A DNA stretch of 10,794 nucleotides from an uncultured Eubacteriales bacterium (GCA_900543085.1 UQQF01000061.1:1-10794); one strand, 5' to 3'. Shown: positions 1-6,598, counted from the stretch's first letter. Notes: a model not told the origin generated them from the letters alone. Made by a program: numbers and translations.

Positions 1-51
1 CTCGGCCTACGGTTTTGGAGACCGTCGCTCTGCCAACTGAGCTATTCCCCT
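1..51 (-). tRNA. trnW: tRNA-Trp (anticodon CCA), 3' part cut off by window edge
   Basis: Read on the minus strand from 51, the sequence gives a 7-nt acceptor arm (AGGGGAA), TA at positions 8-9, a D arm (GCTC...GAGC) and a 5-bp anticodon stem ACGGT/ACCGT closing the loop CTCCAAA, hence anticodon CCA. The variable region begins at the window edge; the T arm and acceptor 3' strand lie outside. A perfect consensus promoter lies just upstream (65-93). In many Firmicutes trnW sits in front of secE-nusG; those genes would lie beyond position 1, which is inference only. Confidence 0.95.
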
Positions 52-64
52 AAGTTGCTTTGTG

Positions 65-93
65 ATTATACGCTATTTGCCGTACAATGTCAA
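65..93 (-). promoter_or_regulatory. Sigma-70/SigA promoter of tRNA-Trp
   Basis: On the minus strand the -35 is TTGACA (88-93) and the -10 is TATAAT (65-70), both perfect consensus, with a 17-bp spacer. The -10 ends 13 nt upstream of the tRNA 5' end. This fits a strong constitutive stable-RNA promoter. Confidence 0.9.
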
Positions 94-99
94 GAGGTT

Positions 100-481
100 T
101 CCTGAGGGATTTCTTTTTGTCTTGCCAAAAAGAAACCCCTCAGACTCCAAAGAGAAAAACGCTTTGGGTGCGTTAATATGCCGGGGATTGCGTGTTACTC
201 GGCGGTTCGACATATATACGCTGGTATCCCGTGGACTTTACGAGACTGGGGTGCGGTCATTTTCGCGCGACGGCGCTTTGCGCCGGAGCGCTTACCGGGT
301 TATCTGTTAGAGGGGTAAGCTAGTGGCACCCTAATCTGGCATAAATCTTAGGGATAGCAACCTATATATGTCGAACCGTTAGGATAAAACTATTCCCCGT
401 CTAACCGTTGCACCCAAAGCGGCTTTCCTTTCGGGGTCTGGGACGCTTTCTTTGGCCAAGACCAAAGAAAGCGCCCCAGGA
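100..481. repeat. ~380-bp imperfect palindromic element (MITE-like or BIME-like), non-coding
   Basis: The two halves are reverse complements about a centre near 290.5, with no length change across the outer ~117 nt of each arm. Perfect blocks include 203-218 against 363-378 (16 nt, CGGTTCGACATATATA) and 160-170 against 411-421 (11 nt, CGCTTTGGGTG). Each end is itself a hairpin: 102-119/126-143 (18-bp stem, one A.C mismatch, loop TCTTGC) and 438-455/462-479 (18-bp stem, one A.C mismatch, loop CCAAGA). The two end hairpins are diverged inverted copies of each other. The inner arms (219-362) are more diverged and need a 1-nt shift to align. No convincing coding sequence is present; the open frames here have no family resemblance and no ribosome site. 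It starts 7 nt behind the tRNA-Trp -35. It is probably a mobile or dispersed palindromic repeat, but no transposase is present to prove this. Confidence 0.7.
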
Positions 482-486
482 GTTCC

Positions 487-508
487 GCGGGGGGTTCCAC
501 CCCCCCGC
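487..508. repeat. GC-rich hairpin, 8-bp stem
   Basis: GCGGGGGG (487-494) pairs with CCCCCCGC (501-508) around a 6-nt loop. It lies between the palindromic element and the terminator of the flavodiiron gene. There is no T-run, so it is not a terminator by itself. It may be part of the neighbouring repeat element. Confidence 0.5.
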
Positions 509-532
509 ACCCCCTCGAGTGTGGGTACGCTC

Positions 533-564
533 AAAAAAACCCGGGAGGGCGTTTCCGCCCTCCC
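533..564 (-). terminator. Rho-independent terminator of the flavodiiron gene
   Basis: On the minus strand a perfect 9-bp stem GGGAGGGCG/CGCCCTCCC (543-551 with 556-564) with a GAAA tetraloop is followed by GGG and seven T (533-539). It starts 8 nt after the stop codon of the 572-2578 gene. Confidence 0.9.
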
Positions 565-571
565 AAAAGCT

Positions 572-2578
572 TTATTGTTCCGCAGGCTCGAACGCGTCCG
601 CGCCGTGGTGGCAGATGGGGCAGACGTAGTCGGCGGGGAGGGTCTCGCCCTCGTAGAAGTGTCCGCAGATGGTGCACAGCCAGCCCTTCTTCTTGTTGAC
701 GACGGCGGGCACGTAGTGCTCAAAGTCCTCGGGGCCGTGCTTGCACAGCGGGCAGACGAAGTCGGCGGGCAGCTCGGCGCCCTCGTGGAAGTAGCCGCAG
801 ACCTTGCAGACCCAGCCCTCGACGGTGGGCGCGGTGGGCTGCTTCTTGGGCTTGATGTGCGCGTGGTAGTAGCTGTAGGTGCAGCTGGGCACGTCGGAGA
901 GCACGTGCGCCTCGACGACCTCGGCGATGTATAGCATCTGCGTGCCGCAGTCGCGCGCGTCGATCACGCGGGCGGAGAGCACGGCGTTGACGTGCTGGCC
1001 GATGTAGCGCACGCCGTTCTGGGTGCGTAGCTCGTCCGGCCAGTCGGCGAACTTGTCCACGTCGCGCCCGGACTGGAAGCCGAAGTGCTTGAAGGTGTCG
1101 TAGGGCACGTCCTCGGAGAGGATGGACAGGTTGAAGATGCCGGCCTTGGCCACCATGTCGCAGGTGTGGTTGGCCTTGATGCAGCTTATGGTTATCTTCT
1201 TCGGGTCGGAGCTGGTTATCTGCCCCGCGGTGTTGATGATGCAGCCGTAGTCCTTGCCGTCCACGCGGGTGGTCAGCACCTCGCAGCCGTAGCTGAACTT
1301 GTTGAACGCGGCGTTGTCGACCTCGAAGATGCCGTCGTCCGTGGGCTGGACGTTGACCGCGACCGGCTCCGGCTTGGGCGGCAGTACGTCGGCGGCGATG
1401 GCGTCGGCCAGGACGTCAAGCTCGTCGAGCTGGCCTTCGGTCAGCGCGCTCTTTACGGTGAGGGTGTCGCCGATGAACTCGGTGCCCTTCAGCTCGCTGA
1501 GCATCTTGCGCATCAGTCCGCCGCTGGTGGGCGCCCAGGAGCCGTTCTCGATGAGGGCGACCTTGCGGTTCTGGAGGTTGTGGTTGACGATGTCGTGCAG
1601 CAGCTCCTCCATGGTGACGAACACGCCGGCGTTGTAGGTCGTGGACGCGAAGACGAGGTGGCTGTACTTGAACGCGTCGGAGACGATGTAGCTCGAGGGC
1701 GTGACGGAGGTGTCGTACATCTTGACCCTGACGCCGCGGTCGGAGAGCTTGGCGGCGAGGATGTTCGCCGCGTTCTCGGTGTGGCCGTAGACACTGGCGT
1801 AGGCTATCAGGACGCCCTTGACCTCGGGGGTGTAGCCGGACCACTGCACGTACTTCTCCAGAAAGTCGCCGAAGCCGGCGCGCCAGACAAAGCTGTGCAG
1901 CGGGCAGACGTAGTTGATTTCAAGCCCTGCGGCCTTGCGCAGCACGGCCTGCACCTGAGAGCCGTACTTGCCCACGATATTGGTGTAATAGCGCCTGGCC
2001 TCGTCGAGGTACTCGTGCATGAAGTCGCACTCGTCGGCAAAGATGCGGCCGTTGAGCGCGCCGAAGGAGCCGAAGGCGTCCGCGGAAAAGAGGATCTTGT
2101 CCGTGGTGTCATAGGTCATCATGACCTCCGGCCAGTGCACCATGGGCGCCATGACGAAGGTGAAGACGTGCCTGCCGGTGCTGAGGGTGTCGCCCTCCTT
2201 GACGAGGTGCACGCGCCCGGAGAGGTCGGTGGGGAAGAAGCGGCCGAGCATGTCGCGTATCTTCGTGTTGCACACGATGGTCACGTCGGGATAGCGCAGG
2301 GCAATGTCCTCGATGGTGGCCGCGTGGTCAGGCTCCATGTGGGAGATGACCAGGTAGTCGAGCTTGCGGCCGCCGAGGGCGTAGTCCACGTTGTCGAAGA
2401 AGTTGTGCGCCACGGCCTTGTCCACCGTGTCGAACAGGATGGTCTTTTCGTCGAGTATGAGATAGGAGTTGTAGGATACGCCGTCGGGCACGCCGTAGAC
2501 GCCCTCGAACAGGGCCAGACGCCTGTCGTCGGCACCGACCCATATCATGTCGTCGGTGATTCGCTTTGTGCAGTGCAT
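572..2578 (-). CDS. Multidomain flavodiiron protein with flavin reductase and two rubredoxin domains (O2/NO reductase)
   Basis: 668 aa. Residues ~1-250 form the metallo-beta-lactamase-like diiron domain with every expected ligand: H80-x-E82-x-D84-H85, H148, D167 and H228. Residues ~255-395 are a flavodoxin-like FMN domain (VLIAYASVYGHTEN). Residues ~415-570 resemble a flavin reductase-type FMN-binding domain. The C-terminus carries two rubredoxin-like modules (~588-623 and 632-668), each CxxCG...CPxC with only 14 residues between the cysteine pairs, i.e. the short-spaced, rubrerythrin-like type. Family knowledge: flavodiiron proteins reduce O2 to water and/or NO to N2O in the cytoplasm of anaerobes; the extra domains should pass electrons from NAD(P)H through flavin and rubredoxin to the core, making the chain partly self-contained. 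The ATG start is set by a full AAGGAGGT site (2588-2595, 9-nt spacing). It is monocistronic, with its own promoter and terminator. O2 versus NO preference cannot be read from sequence. Confidence 0.95.
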   Translation of the reverse strand: MHCTKRITDDMIWVGADDRRLALFEGVYGVPDGVSYNSYLILDEKTILFDTVDKAVAHNFFDNVDYALGGRKLDYLVISHMEPDHAATIEDIALRYPDVTIVCNTKIRDMLGRFFPTDLSGRVHLVKEGDTLSTGRHVFTFVMAPMVHWPEVMMTYDTTDKILFSADAFGSFGALNGRIFADECDFMHEYLDEARRYYTNIVGKYGSQVQAVLRKAAGLEINYVCPLHSFVWRAGFGDFLEKYVQWSGYTPEVKGVLIAYASVYGHTENAANILAAKLSDRGVRVKMYDTSVTPSSYIVSDAFKYSHLVFASTTYNAGVFVTMEELLHDIVNHNLQNRKVALIENGSWAPTSGGLMRKMLSELKGTEFIGDTLTVKSALTEGQLDELDVLADAIAADVLPPKPEPVAVNVQPTDDGIFEVDNAAFNKFSYGCEVLTTRVDGKDYGCIINTAGQITSSDPKKITISCIKANHTCDMVAKAGIFNLSILSEDVPYDTFKHFGFQSGRDVDKFADWPDELRTQNGVRYIGQHVNAVLSARVIDARDCGTQMLYIAEVVEAHVLSDVPSCTYSYYHAHIKPKKQPTAPTVEGWVCKVCGYFHEGAELPADFVCPLCKHGPEDFEHYVPAVVNKKKGWLCTICGHFYEGETLPADYVCPICHHGADAFEPAEQ

Positions 2579-2623
2579 AATGGGTTTACCTCCTTAAAAA
2601 TTTGCGGGAGCTTTTACGCACAT

Positions 2624-2652
2624 ATAATATCATTGTAGCGAACCGTATACAA
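2624..2652 (-). promoter_or_regulatory. Promoter of the flavodiiron gene
   Basis: On the minus strand -35 TTGTAT (2647-2652) and -10 TATTAT (2624-2629) are separated by 17 bp. The -10 lies about 45 nt upstream of the ATG, leaving a short leader with the AAGGAGGT ribosome site. Confidence 0.7.
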
Positions 2653-2695
2653 CAGAAAGTTTTAGTTTTCACAATTTTTTCACACGAGTATGTTG

Positions 2696-2708
2696 AACTG
2701 TCACAGTT
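2696..2708. promoter_or_regulatory. Operator-like dyad in the divergent promoter region
   Basis: AACTGT and ACAGTT flank a single C, a perfect 6-bp dyad. It lies between the two divergent -35 boxes (2652 and 2742). A wider inverted pair, TTGAAC (2693-2698) and GTTCAA (2717-2722), surrounds it. The protein that would bind is unknown; a chance palindrome is possible. Confidence 0.35.
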
Positions 2709-2741
2709 TGCCGCTCGTTCAAACTATTGCATTTTTGGCTA

Positions 2742-2770
2742 TTGCCAAACCGCCCAAAGTATTATATAAT
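2742..2770 (+). promoter_or_regulatory. Promoter of the EF-G-like gene
   Basis: -35 TTGCCA (2742-2747) and a perfect -10 TATAAT (2765-2770) with a 17-bp spacer. The -35 overlaps a 6-bp inverted repeat TTTGGC/GCCAAA (2734-2739 with 2744-2749) that could be an operator. Confidence 0.75.
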
Positions 2771-2830
2771 TAGTTGGTTAATTTTTTGGAAAACGCTACG
2801 TTTGAATATAAGAAGGAGAGGAACCAACAC

Positions 2831-4858
2831 ATGAGCTACGCAACGAAAGACATCCGCAACATCGCCCTGCTCGGACACGGTGGCAACGGCAAGTCCACCC
2901 TCGCGGAGAGCATGCTGTTCCTGACCGGCGTGACCGACCGCCTGGGCAGCACCGCCGCGGGCAACAGCGTCTCCGACTACGACGCCGAGGAGATCCGCCG
3001 CCAGATCAGCATCTCTGCCACGACCATGTATGTCGAGTACCAGAAGACGAAGATCAACATCATCGACACTCCGGGCTACTTCGACTTCGCCGGTGAGGTG
3101 GCTCAGGCTCTGCGCGTCGCGGACACCGGCATCATCTGCGTCTCCGCCAAGGACGGCCTGAACGTCGGCGCCGAGAAGGCCTGGAAGAGCCTCACCGACG
3201 CCAACCTGCCCCGCGCGGTATACATCTCCAAGATAGACGAGGAGCACGCCGACTACTTCGCCACTCTCAGCCAGCTGCGCGAGAAGTTCGGACCGAGCCT
3301 CAGCCCCATGGCCGCGCCCATAGTCGAGGGCGGCAAGGCCGTCGGCATAGTAGACATCGTCGCCCGCAAGGCCTACAAGTACAACGGCGGCAAGCGCAGC
3401 GAGTGCCCCGTTCCCGCCGACATGGCCGACCGCGTCGAGGAACTCTACAATGAGATAGCCGAGAACGCCGCCGGCACCAGCGAGGAGCTGATGGAGAAGT
3501 ACCTCGAGACGATGGAGCTCTCCGCCGACGAGATTTACGGCGCGCTGAGCGCGGGCATAGCCGAGTGCGAGATCGTCCCAGTGTTCTGCGGCAGCGCCAC
3601 TGCCGGCATGGGCACGCTCGAGCTGCTCGACGCCGTCAAGAATTTCTTCCCCGCCCCGCGCGAGGGCGGCGAGCCGGTCAACGAGTCCGGCGCCACCAAG
3701 GCCATAGTCTACAAGACCATCTCCGACCAGTTCGGACGCTTCAGCCTGTTCAAGGTCATCTCCGGCAAGGTCACCCCCGACATGACCCTGACCAACGCCC
3801 GCAGCGGCGCCCAGGAGAAGCTCGGCCACATCTATTATATGCAGGGCAAGAAGAACATCGAGGTTCAGGAGATCTGCTGCGGCGACATCGGCGCGGTCAG
3901 CAAGCTCTCCGACACCAAGACCGCCGACACCCTCTGCGACGGCAAGAACGTCGAGGCGGCGCCCGGCATCGAGTACGCCCGCCCGTGCTACTCCATGTGC
4001 ATCGCGCCCAAGACCAAGGGTCAGGAGGACAAGGTCGCCCAGGGTCTCAACCGCCTGAACGAGGAAGACCGCAGCTTCACCGTCACCAACAACGCCGAGA
4101 CCAAGCAGATGGTCATCGCCGGCGCCGGCGACATCCAGCTCGACGTGCTGTGCAACAAGCTCAAGACCAAATACGGCGTGGAAGTTGAGCTCAGCCCCGC
4201 CCGCGTGCCCTACCGCGAGAAGATCCGCAAGCCCATCAAGGCTCACGGCCGCCACAAGAAGCAGTCCGGCGGCCACGGCCAGTTCGGCGACGTCTGGATA
4301 GAGTTCGAGCCGCAGGAGGAGCAGGAGGACATGATCTTCGCCGAGAACGTCTTCGGCGGCAGCGTGCCCAAGAACTTCTTCCCCGCAGTCGAAAAGGGCC
4401 TGCGCGAGTGCTGCCAGAAGGGCGTCCTCGCCGGCTACCCCATGGTCTACCTCAAGGCCACCCTGTACGACGGCAGCTATCACCCCGTCGACTCCAGCGA
4501 GATGGCGTTCAAGACTGCGGCCGGTCTCGCATATAAGGAACTTATTAACGCCAGCCCCGTCATATTGGAACCGATAGGGCTGCTGAAGGTGACTATACCC
4601 GACGCGAACATGGGCGACATCATGAGCGATATCTCCTCCAAGCGCCGCGGCACCGTCATGGGCATGAACGCCGAGGGCGGCATGCAGACGGTCGAGGCGG
4701 AGGTTCCCATCGCCGAGATGAGCAGCTACGCAATCGACCTGCGCAGCATGACCCAGGGTCGCGGCAGCTTCACTCTGGACTTCGTCCGCTACGCCGAGGC
4801 TCCGGCCAACGTGCAGCAGAAGATAATCGAGGAGTCCAAGAAGGAAGCTGAGGAGTAA
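2831..4858 (+). CDS. EF-G-like translational GTPase (FusA2-type paralogue)
   Basis: 675 aa, close to EF-G length. The GTPase domain has G1 GHGGNGKST (15-23), G3 DTPGYFDF (79-86), a G4-like SKID (133-136) and G5 around CGSATAGMG. Domains II-III follow. Domain IV begins near Y461 (YREKI...GRHKKQSGGHGQFG) and includes the DGSYHPVDSSEMAFK segment; domain V has EPIGLLKVTIPD and MGDIMSDISSKRRG. Two differences from canonical EF-G stand out: Tyr83 replaces the catalytic His of DTPGH, and Ser133 replaces the Asn of NKxD. Family knowledge: such paralogues coexist with true fusA and are linked to ribosome recycling, rescue or specialised translation; the exact role is not set here. ATG 2831 is preferred over an in-frame upstream start (2774) because AGAAGGAGAGG (2811-2821) sits at the right distance and homology begins here. 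No ribosomal-protein genes adjoin, which supports a paralogue rather than the main EF-G. Confidence 0.9.
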   Translation: MSYATKDIRNIALLGHGGNGKSTLAESMLFLTGVTDRLGSTAAGNSVSDYDAEEIRRQISISATTMYVEYQKTKINIIDTPGYFDFAGEVAQALRVADTGIICVSAKDGLNVGAEKAWKSLTDANLPRAVYISKIDEEHADYFATLSQLREKFGPSLSPMAAPIVEGGKAVGIVDIVARKAYKYNGGKRSECPVPADMADRVEELYNEIAENAAGTSEELMEKYLETMELSADEIYGALSAGIAECEIVPVFCGSATAGMGTLELLDAVKNFFPAPREGGEPVNESGATKAIVYKTISDQFGRFSLFKVISGKVTPDMTLTNARSGAQEKLGHIYYMQGKKNIEVQEICCGDIGAVSKLSDTKTADTLCDGKNVEAAPGIEYARPCYSMCIAPKTKGQEDKVAQGLNRLNEEDRSFTVTNNAETKQMVIAGAGDIQLDVLCNKLKTKYGVEVELSPARVPYREKIRKPIKAHGRHKKQSGGHGQFGDVWIEFEPQEEQEDMIFAENVFGGSVPKNFFPAVEKGLRECCQKGVLAGYPMVYLKATLYDGSYHPVDSSEMAFKTAAGLAYKELINASPVILEPIGLLKVTIPDANMGDIMSDISSKRRGTVMGMNAEGGMQTVEAEVPIAEMSSYAIDLRSMTQGRGSFTLDFVRYAEAPANVQQKIIEESKKEAEE

Positions 4859-4870
4859 GGAGCACATCAC

Positions 4871-4972
4871 GTGCCGCCCGGTGCCCCGGGCGGCACAGTG
4901 CCCTTTGGGTGTATGCGGCCTCAGCCCGCACCTATCGGCAAATCCGGGGTTACGCCCCTGCGAACACAGGTG
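4871..4972 (+). promoter_or_regulatory. Structured GC-rich leader or attenuator between EF-G-like gene and SGNH lipoprotein
   Basis: Hairpin 1 is a perfect 11-bp stem, GTGCCGCCCGG (4871-4881) with CCGGGCGGCAC (4886-4896) and loop TGCC; it could end the upstream message but lacks a T-run. Hairpin 2 is GGTG-bulge-GCGG (4908-4918) with CCGCACC (4926-4932). Hairpin 3 is GGGG/CCCC (4946-4949 with 4955-4958). CACCT (4929-4933) can also pair with AGGTG (4968-4972), which contains the ribosome site of the next gene, so alternative folds might control translation. I cannot match it to a riboswitch class I know. No promoter is seen between the two genes. Confidence 0.4.
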
Positions 4973-4978
4973 AATTAT

Positions 4979-5848
4979 TTGAAACGCAAAGCACAGTCAT
5001 CCGTATTTATACTTTGGACGGGCGGCATACTTGTCTGCCTCCTGGCCGTACTTCTCGCCCTGCTGCTCTCCAGCTGCGGCAGCGGCGACAACGTTCCTGT
5101 AACCACCGACCCGCCCGTGACCGAGACCAATCCCGGCACGGCGCAGACCGGCGGCACTGAGCCCACCGACAACGGCGGCGAGACCGCTGCCCCCAGCGCC
5201 CAGCCGTCTGCCGCGTCCGGCAGCACCATCCTCGGCGAGACCGCCGACGCCGGCCAGGAGTATATCGACAAGCTGACCTTCCTGGGCGACAGCACGACCT
5301 ACGGCCTGAGGTACTACAAGATGCTCTCCGGCGGCACGGACACCACGCAGGTCTGGACGCCGACCAACGGTACGCTGACCCTCTCTTACTACGCCACGGC
5401 CACCATCCCGTACCCCGCCCCCGGCGGAACGGAGATAACCATCCAGGAGGCCGCGCGCCAGGCTCAGCCCGAGTACCTGGTGATCACCCTCGGCGTCAAC
5501 GGCGTCAGCTTCATGAACGAGGAGACGTTCAAGGACTGCTACACCAAGCTCATACAGAACATACTTGAGGTCAGCCCTGACACCAAGATAATCTGCAACA
5601 GCATCTACCCCGTGGGGCGGAGCTACGAGTATCTCGCCGACATCAACAACGACAAGATAACCGCCGCCAACGAGTGGATAAAGGCCGTCGCCGCCGAGAC
5701 CGGCACGCGCTACAGCGACACCTGCTCCGTCCTCAAGGACAGCGAGGGCTGGCTGCGCGACGACTATCAGAACGGCGACTACATCCACCTCAACTCCGAC
5801 GGCTTCACCGCCGTGCTGAACTATCTGCGCACTCACGCGTATCAGTAA
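4979..5848 (+). CDS. SGNH/GDSL-family hydrolase lipoprotein
   Basis: 289 aa. A basic N-terminus (KRK) and long hydrophobic segment end in a lipobox LSSC, giving lipidated Cys33. A Thr/Pro/Gly/Ala-rich low-complexity linker (~34-90) tethers the catalytic domain to the outer face of the membrane. SGNH blocks: FLGDSTTYGL with nucleophile Ser105, GVNG with Asn174 (block III, usually GxND), and DYIHLNSDGF with Asp267 and His270. The family includes esterases and acyl or acetyl hydrolases acting on lipids or cell-wall glycans; the substrate is unknown. The start is taken as TTG 4979 because AGGTGA (4968-4973) precedes it at 5 nt and the signal peptide begins there; the upstream in-frame GTG at 4871 would put the hairpin leader inside the protein. 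It may be co-transcribed with the EF-G-like gene. Confidence 0.85.
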   Translation: MKRKAQSSVFILWTGGILVCLLAVLLALLLSSCGSGDNVPVTTDPPVTETNPGTAQTGGTEPTDNGGETAAPSAQPSAASGSTILGETADAGQEYIDKLTFLGDSTTYGLRYYKMLSGGTDTTQVWTPTNGTLTLSYYATATIPYPAPGGTEITIQEAARQAQPEYLVITLGVNGVSFMNEETFKDCYTKLIQNILEVSPDTKIICNSIYPVGRSYEYLADINNDKITAANEWIKAVAAETGTRYSDTCSVLKDSEGWLRDDYQNGDYIHLNSDGFTAVLNYLRTHAYQ

Positions 5849-5865
5849 GGAATAAGCAAAACGGA

Positions 5866-5891
5866 GGGAGGCTCGCACTGTCGGGCCTCCC
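5866..5891 (+). terminator. Intergenic hairpin between two lipoprotein genes (weak terminator or processing site)
   Basis: GGGAGGC (5866-5872) pairs perfectly with GCCTCCC (5885-5891) around a 12-nt loop. It is followed by GTTGTGAAA rather than a T-run, so termination would be weak. It lies 10 nt before the ribosome site of the next gene. Confidence 0.35.
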
Positions 5892-5910
5892 GTTGTGAAA
5901 GGGTGAGGTT

Positions 5911-6393
5911 ATGAAGAAATACATCGCTCTCCTGCTTGCTCTCGCGCTTTGCCTGGGCGTGTTCTCCGCCTGCGGCGCCGAGAGCGGGACGACGAACCCC
6001 GGTTTCGACACGGTCGTGGCCGCGATAGAGGGCGTCGTCTCTACGGACGGCATGGCACAGATGGACGCCGACTACATCAAGAACATGTTCAATCTGACGA
6101 CGGAGGACTATGAGCAGTGCCTGGTCATGAGCACCAACGTCGGCACGAGCATTGACGAGTTCGGGCTCTTCAAGGGCGCGGACAGCGCCCAGGCCGAGTC
6201 TCTGCGCACGGCGGTAAACGACTATCTCCAGCTGCGCCTTGACGCCTGGATGCCCGAGTACCTGCCCGAGGAATTCCCCAAGCTGCAAAACGCCCAGCTC
6301 TGGACGTCCGGCAACTACGTCTTCTACGCCATTCTCTCCGAGGACGTAAAAACCACCGCCGGCAGCGCGTTTGAGGGCTGCTTTGAAGCGTAA
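5911..6393 (+). CDS. DUF4358-type lipoprotein
   Basis: 160 aa. MKKYIALLLALALCLG is a typical lipoprotein signal, with lipobox FSAC and Cys21. The rest matches the pattern I associate with DUF4358: a LTTEDYEQCLVMSTN segment, an FGLFKGAD segment, a helix ending in YLPEEFPKLQNA and a GNYVFYAILSED strand. The function of this family is unknown; it is common in anaerobic Firmicutes. ATG 5911 follows GGGTGAGG (5901-5908). No promoter is seen in the 62-nt gap to the SGNH gene, so the two envelope lipoproteins may be co-transcribed. A terminator follows directly. Confidence 0.8.
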   Translation: MKKYIALLLALALCLGVFSACGAESGTTNPGFDTVVAAIEGVVSTDGMAQMDADYIKNMFNLTTEDYEQCLVMSTNVGTSIDEFGLFKGADSAQAESLRTAVNDYLQLRLDAWMPEYLPEEFPKLQNAQLWTSGNYVFYAILSEDVKTTAGSAFEGCFEA

Positions 6394-6397
6394 ACAA

Positions 6398-6435
6398 AAC
6401 GCCGCGACCTTTTTAGGGCTGCGGCGTTAATTCTT
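6398..6435 (+). terminator. Terminator of the DUF4358 lipoprotein gene
   Basis: AACGCCGC (6398-6405) pairs with GCGGCGTT (6421-6428), followed by the T-rich AATTCTT. The loop itself holds CCTTTTTAGG. It abuts the -35 of the next promoter (6434). Confidence 0.65.
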
Positions 6436-6462
6436 GTCAAATTCGCTTTGATGTGTTAAAAT
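6434..6462 (+). promoter_or_regulatory. Promoter of the type I toxin mRNA
   Basis: -35 TTGTCA (6434-6439) and -10 TAAAAT (6457-6462) with a 17-bp spacer. The transcript should start near 6469 with GAGCAAGAGGGA, almost the same 5' end as the antisense RNA made from the opposite promoter. Confidence 0.75.
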
Positions 6463-6490
6463 GCACTCGAGCAAGAGGGAAACGGCTGAG

Positions 6491-6507
6491 CCTCCTACAT
6501 AAGGAGG
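6491..6507 (+). promoter_or_regulatory. Hairpin sequestering the toxin Shine-Dalgarno
   Basis: CCTCCT (6491-6496) pairs perfectly with AGGAGG (6502-6507) around loop ACATA. AGGAGG is the ribosome site of the toxin ORF (ATG 6515). Such masking of an over-strong ribosome site is a known feature of type I toxin mRNAs. Confidence 0.7.
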
Positions 6508-6514
6508 TGACAAC

Positions 6515-6598
6515 ATGACAGTGCAGGAAACGATCATGCTTCTCAATCTGTTAGCCGTTGTTATCTTTGGAGTTATAAACATAACTAAAAAGAAATAA
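6515..6598 (+). CDS. Small holin-like type I toxin (27 aa)
   Basis: The peptide starts MTVQETIMLLNLL, continues as a single uninterrupted hydrophobic helix (to about residue 23) and ends in a basic TKKK tail. This is the layout of the Hol_Tox/TxpA-like family of Firmicutes type I toxins, which insert in the membrane and depolarise or disrupt it when the antisense RNA is lost. The AAGGAGGT site (6501-6508) lies 6 nt before the ATG. The ORF is about one third GC, far lower than its neighbours. It has its own promoter (6434-6462), a masked ribosome site and a convergent antisense RNA overlapping its 3' end, so the whole arrangement agrees. It was recognised by reading, not by a database hit. A phage-type holin fragment is less likely, because no other phage gene is near. 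Confidence 0.8.
   Translation: MTVQETIMLLNLLAVVIFGVINITKKK

Noticed and set aside
62..310. 82-codon open frame inside the palindromic element
   Set aside because: It overlaps the tRNA promoter and the repeat hairpin, has no ribosome site, and its sequence is dictated by the palindrome.
100..481. CRISPR array or insertion sequence
   Set aside because: The repeats are inverted arms of one palindrome, not regularly spaced direct repeats, and no transposase or cas gene is present.
1085..2638. 517-codon plus-strand open frame opposite the flavodiiron gene
   Set aside because: Same shadow effect; no ribosome site or recognisable domain, and it runs against a clear multidomain protein.
2762..4870. 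702-codon open frame on minus, fully opposite the EF-G-like gene
   Set aside because: It is the antisense shadow of a GC-rich, strongly codon-biased gene; the product is Leu/Gly/Val/Ala/Asp low-complexity with no family motif, while the plus frame has full EF-G motifs.
4871..4978. N-terminal extension of the SGNH lipoprotein from GTG 4871
   Set aside because: It would translate an 11-bp hairpin leader and bury the signal peptide; the TTG at 4979 has a ribosome site and begins at the signal sequence.
4871..4978. c-di-AMP (ydaO), ZTP or other known riboswitch before the SGNH gene
   Set aside because: Some short strings (GGTGAAT, GCGAACACAGGTG) recall these classes, but the long conserved cores are missing, so only a generic structured leader is claimed.
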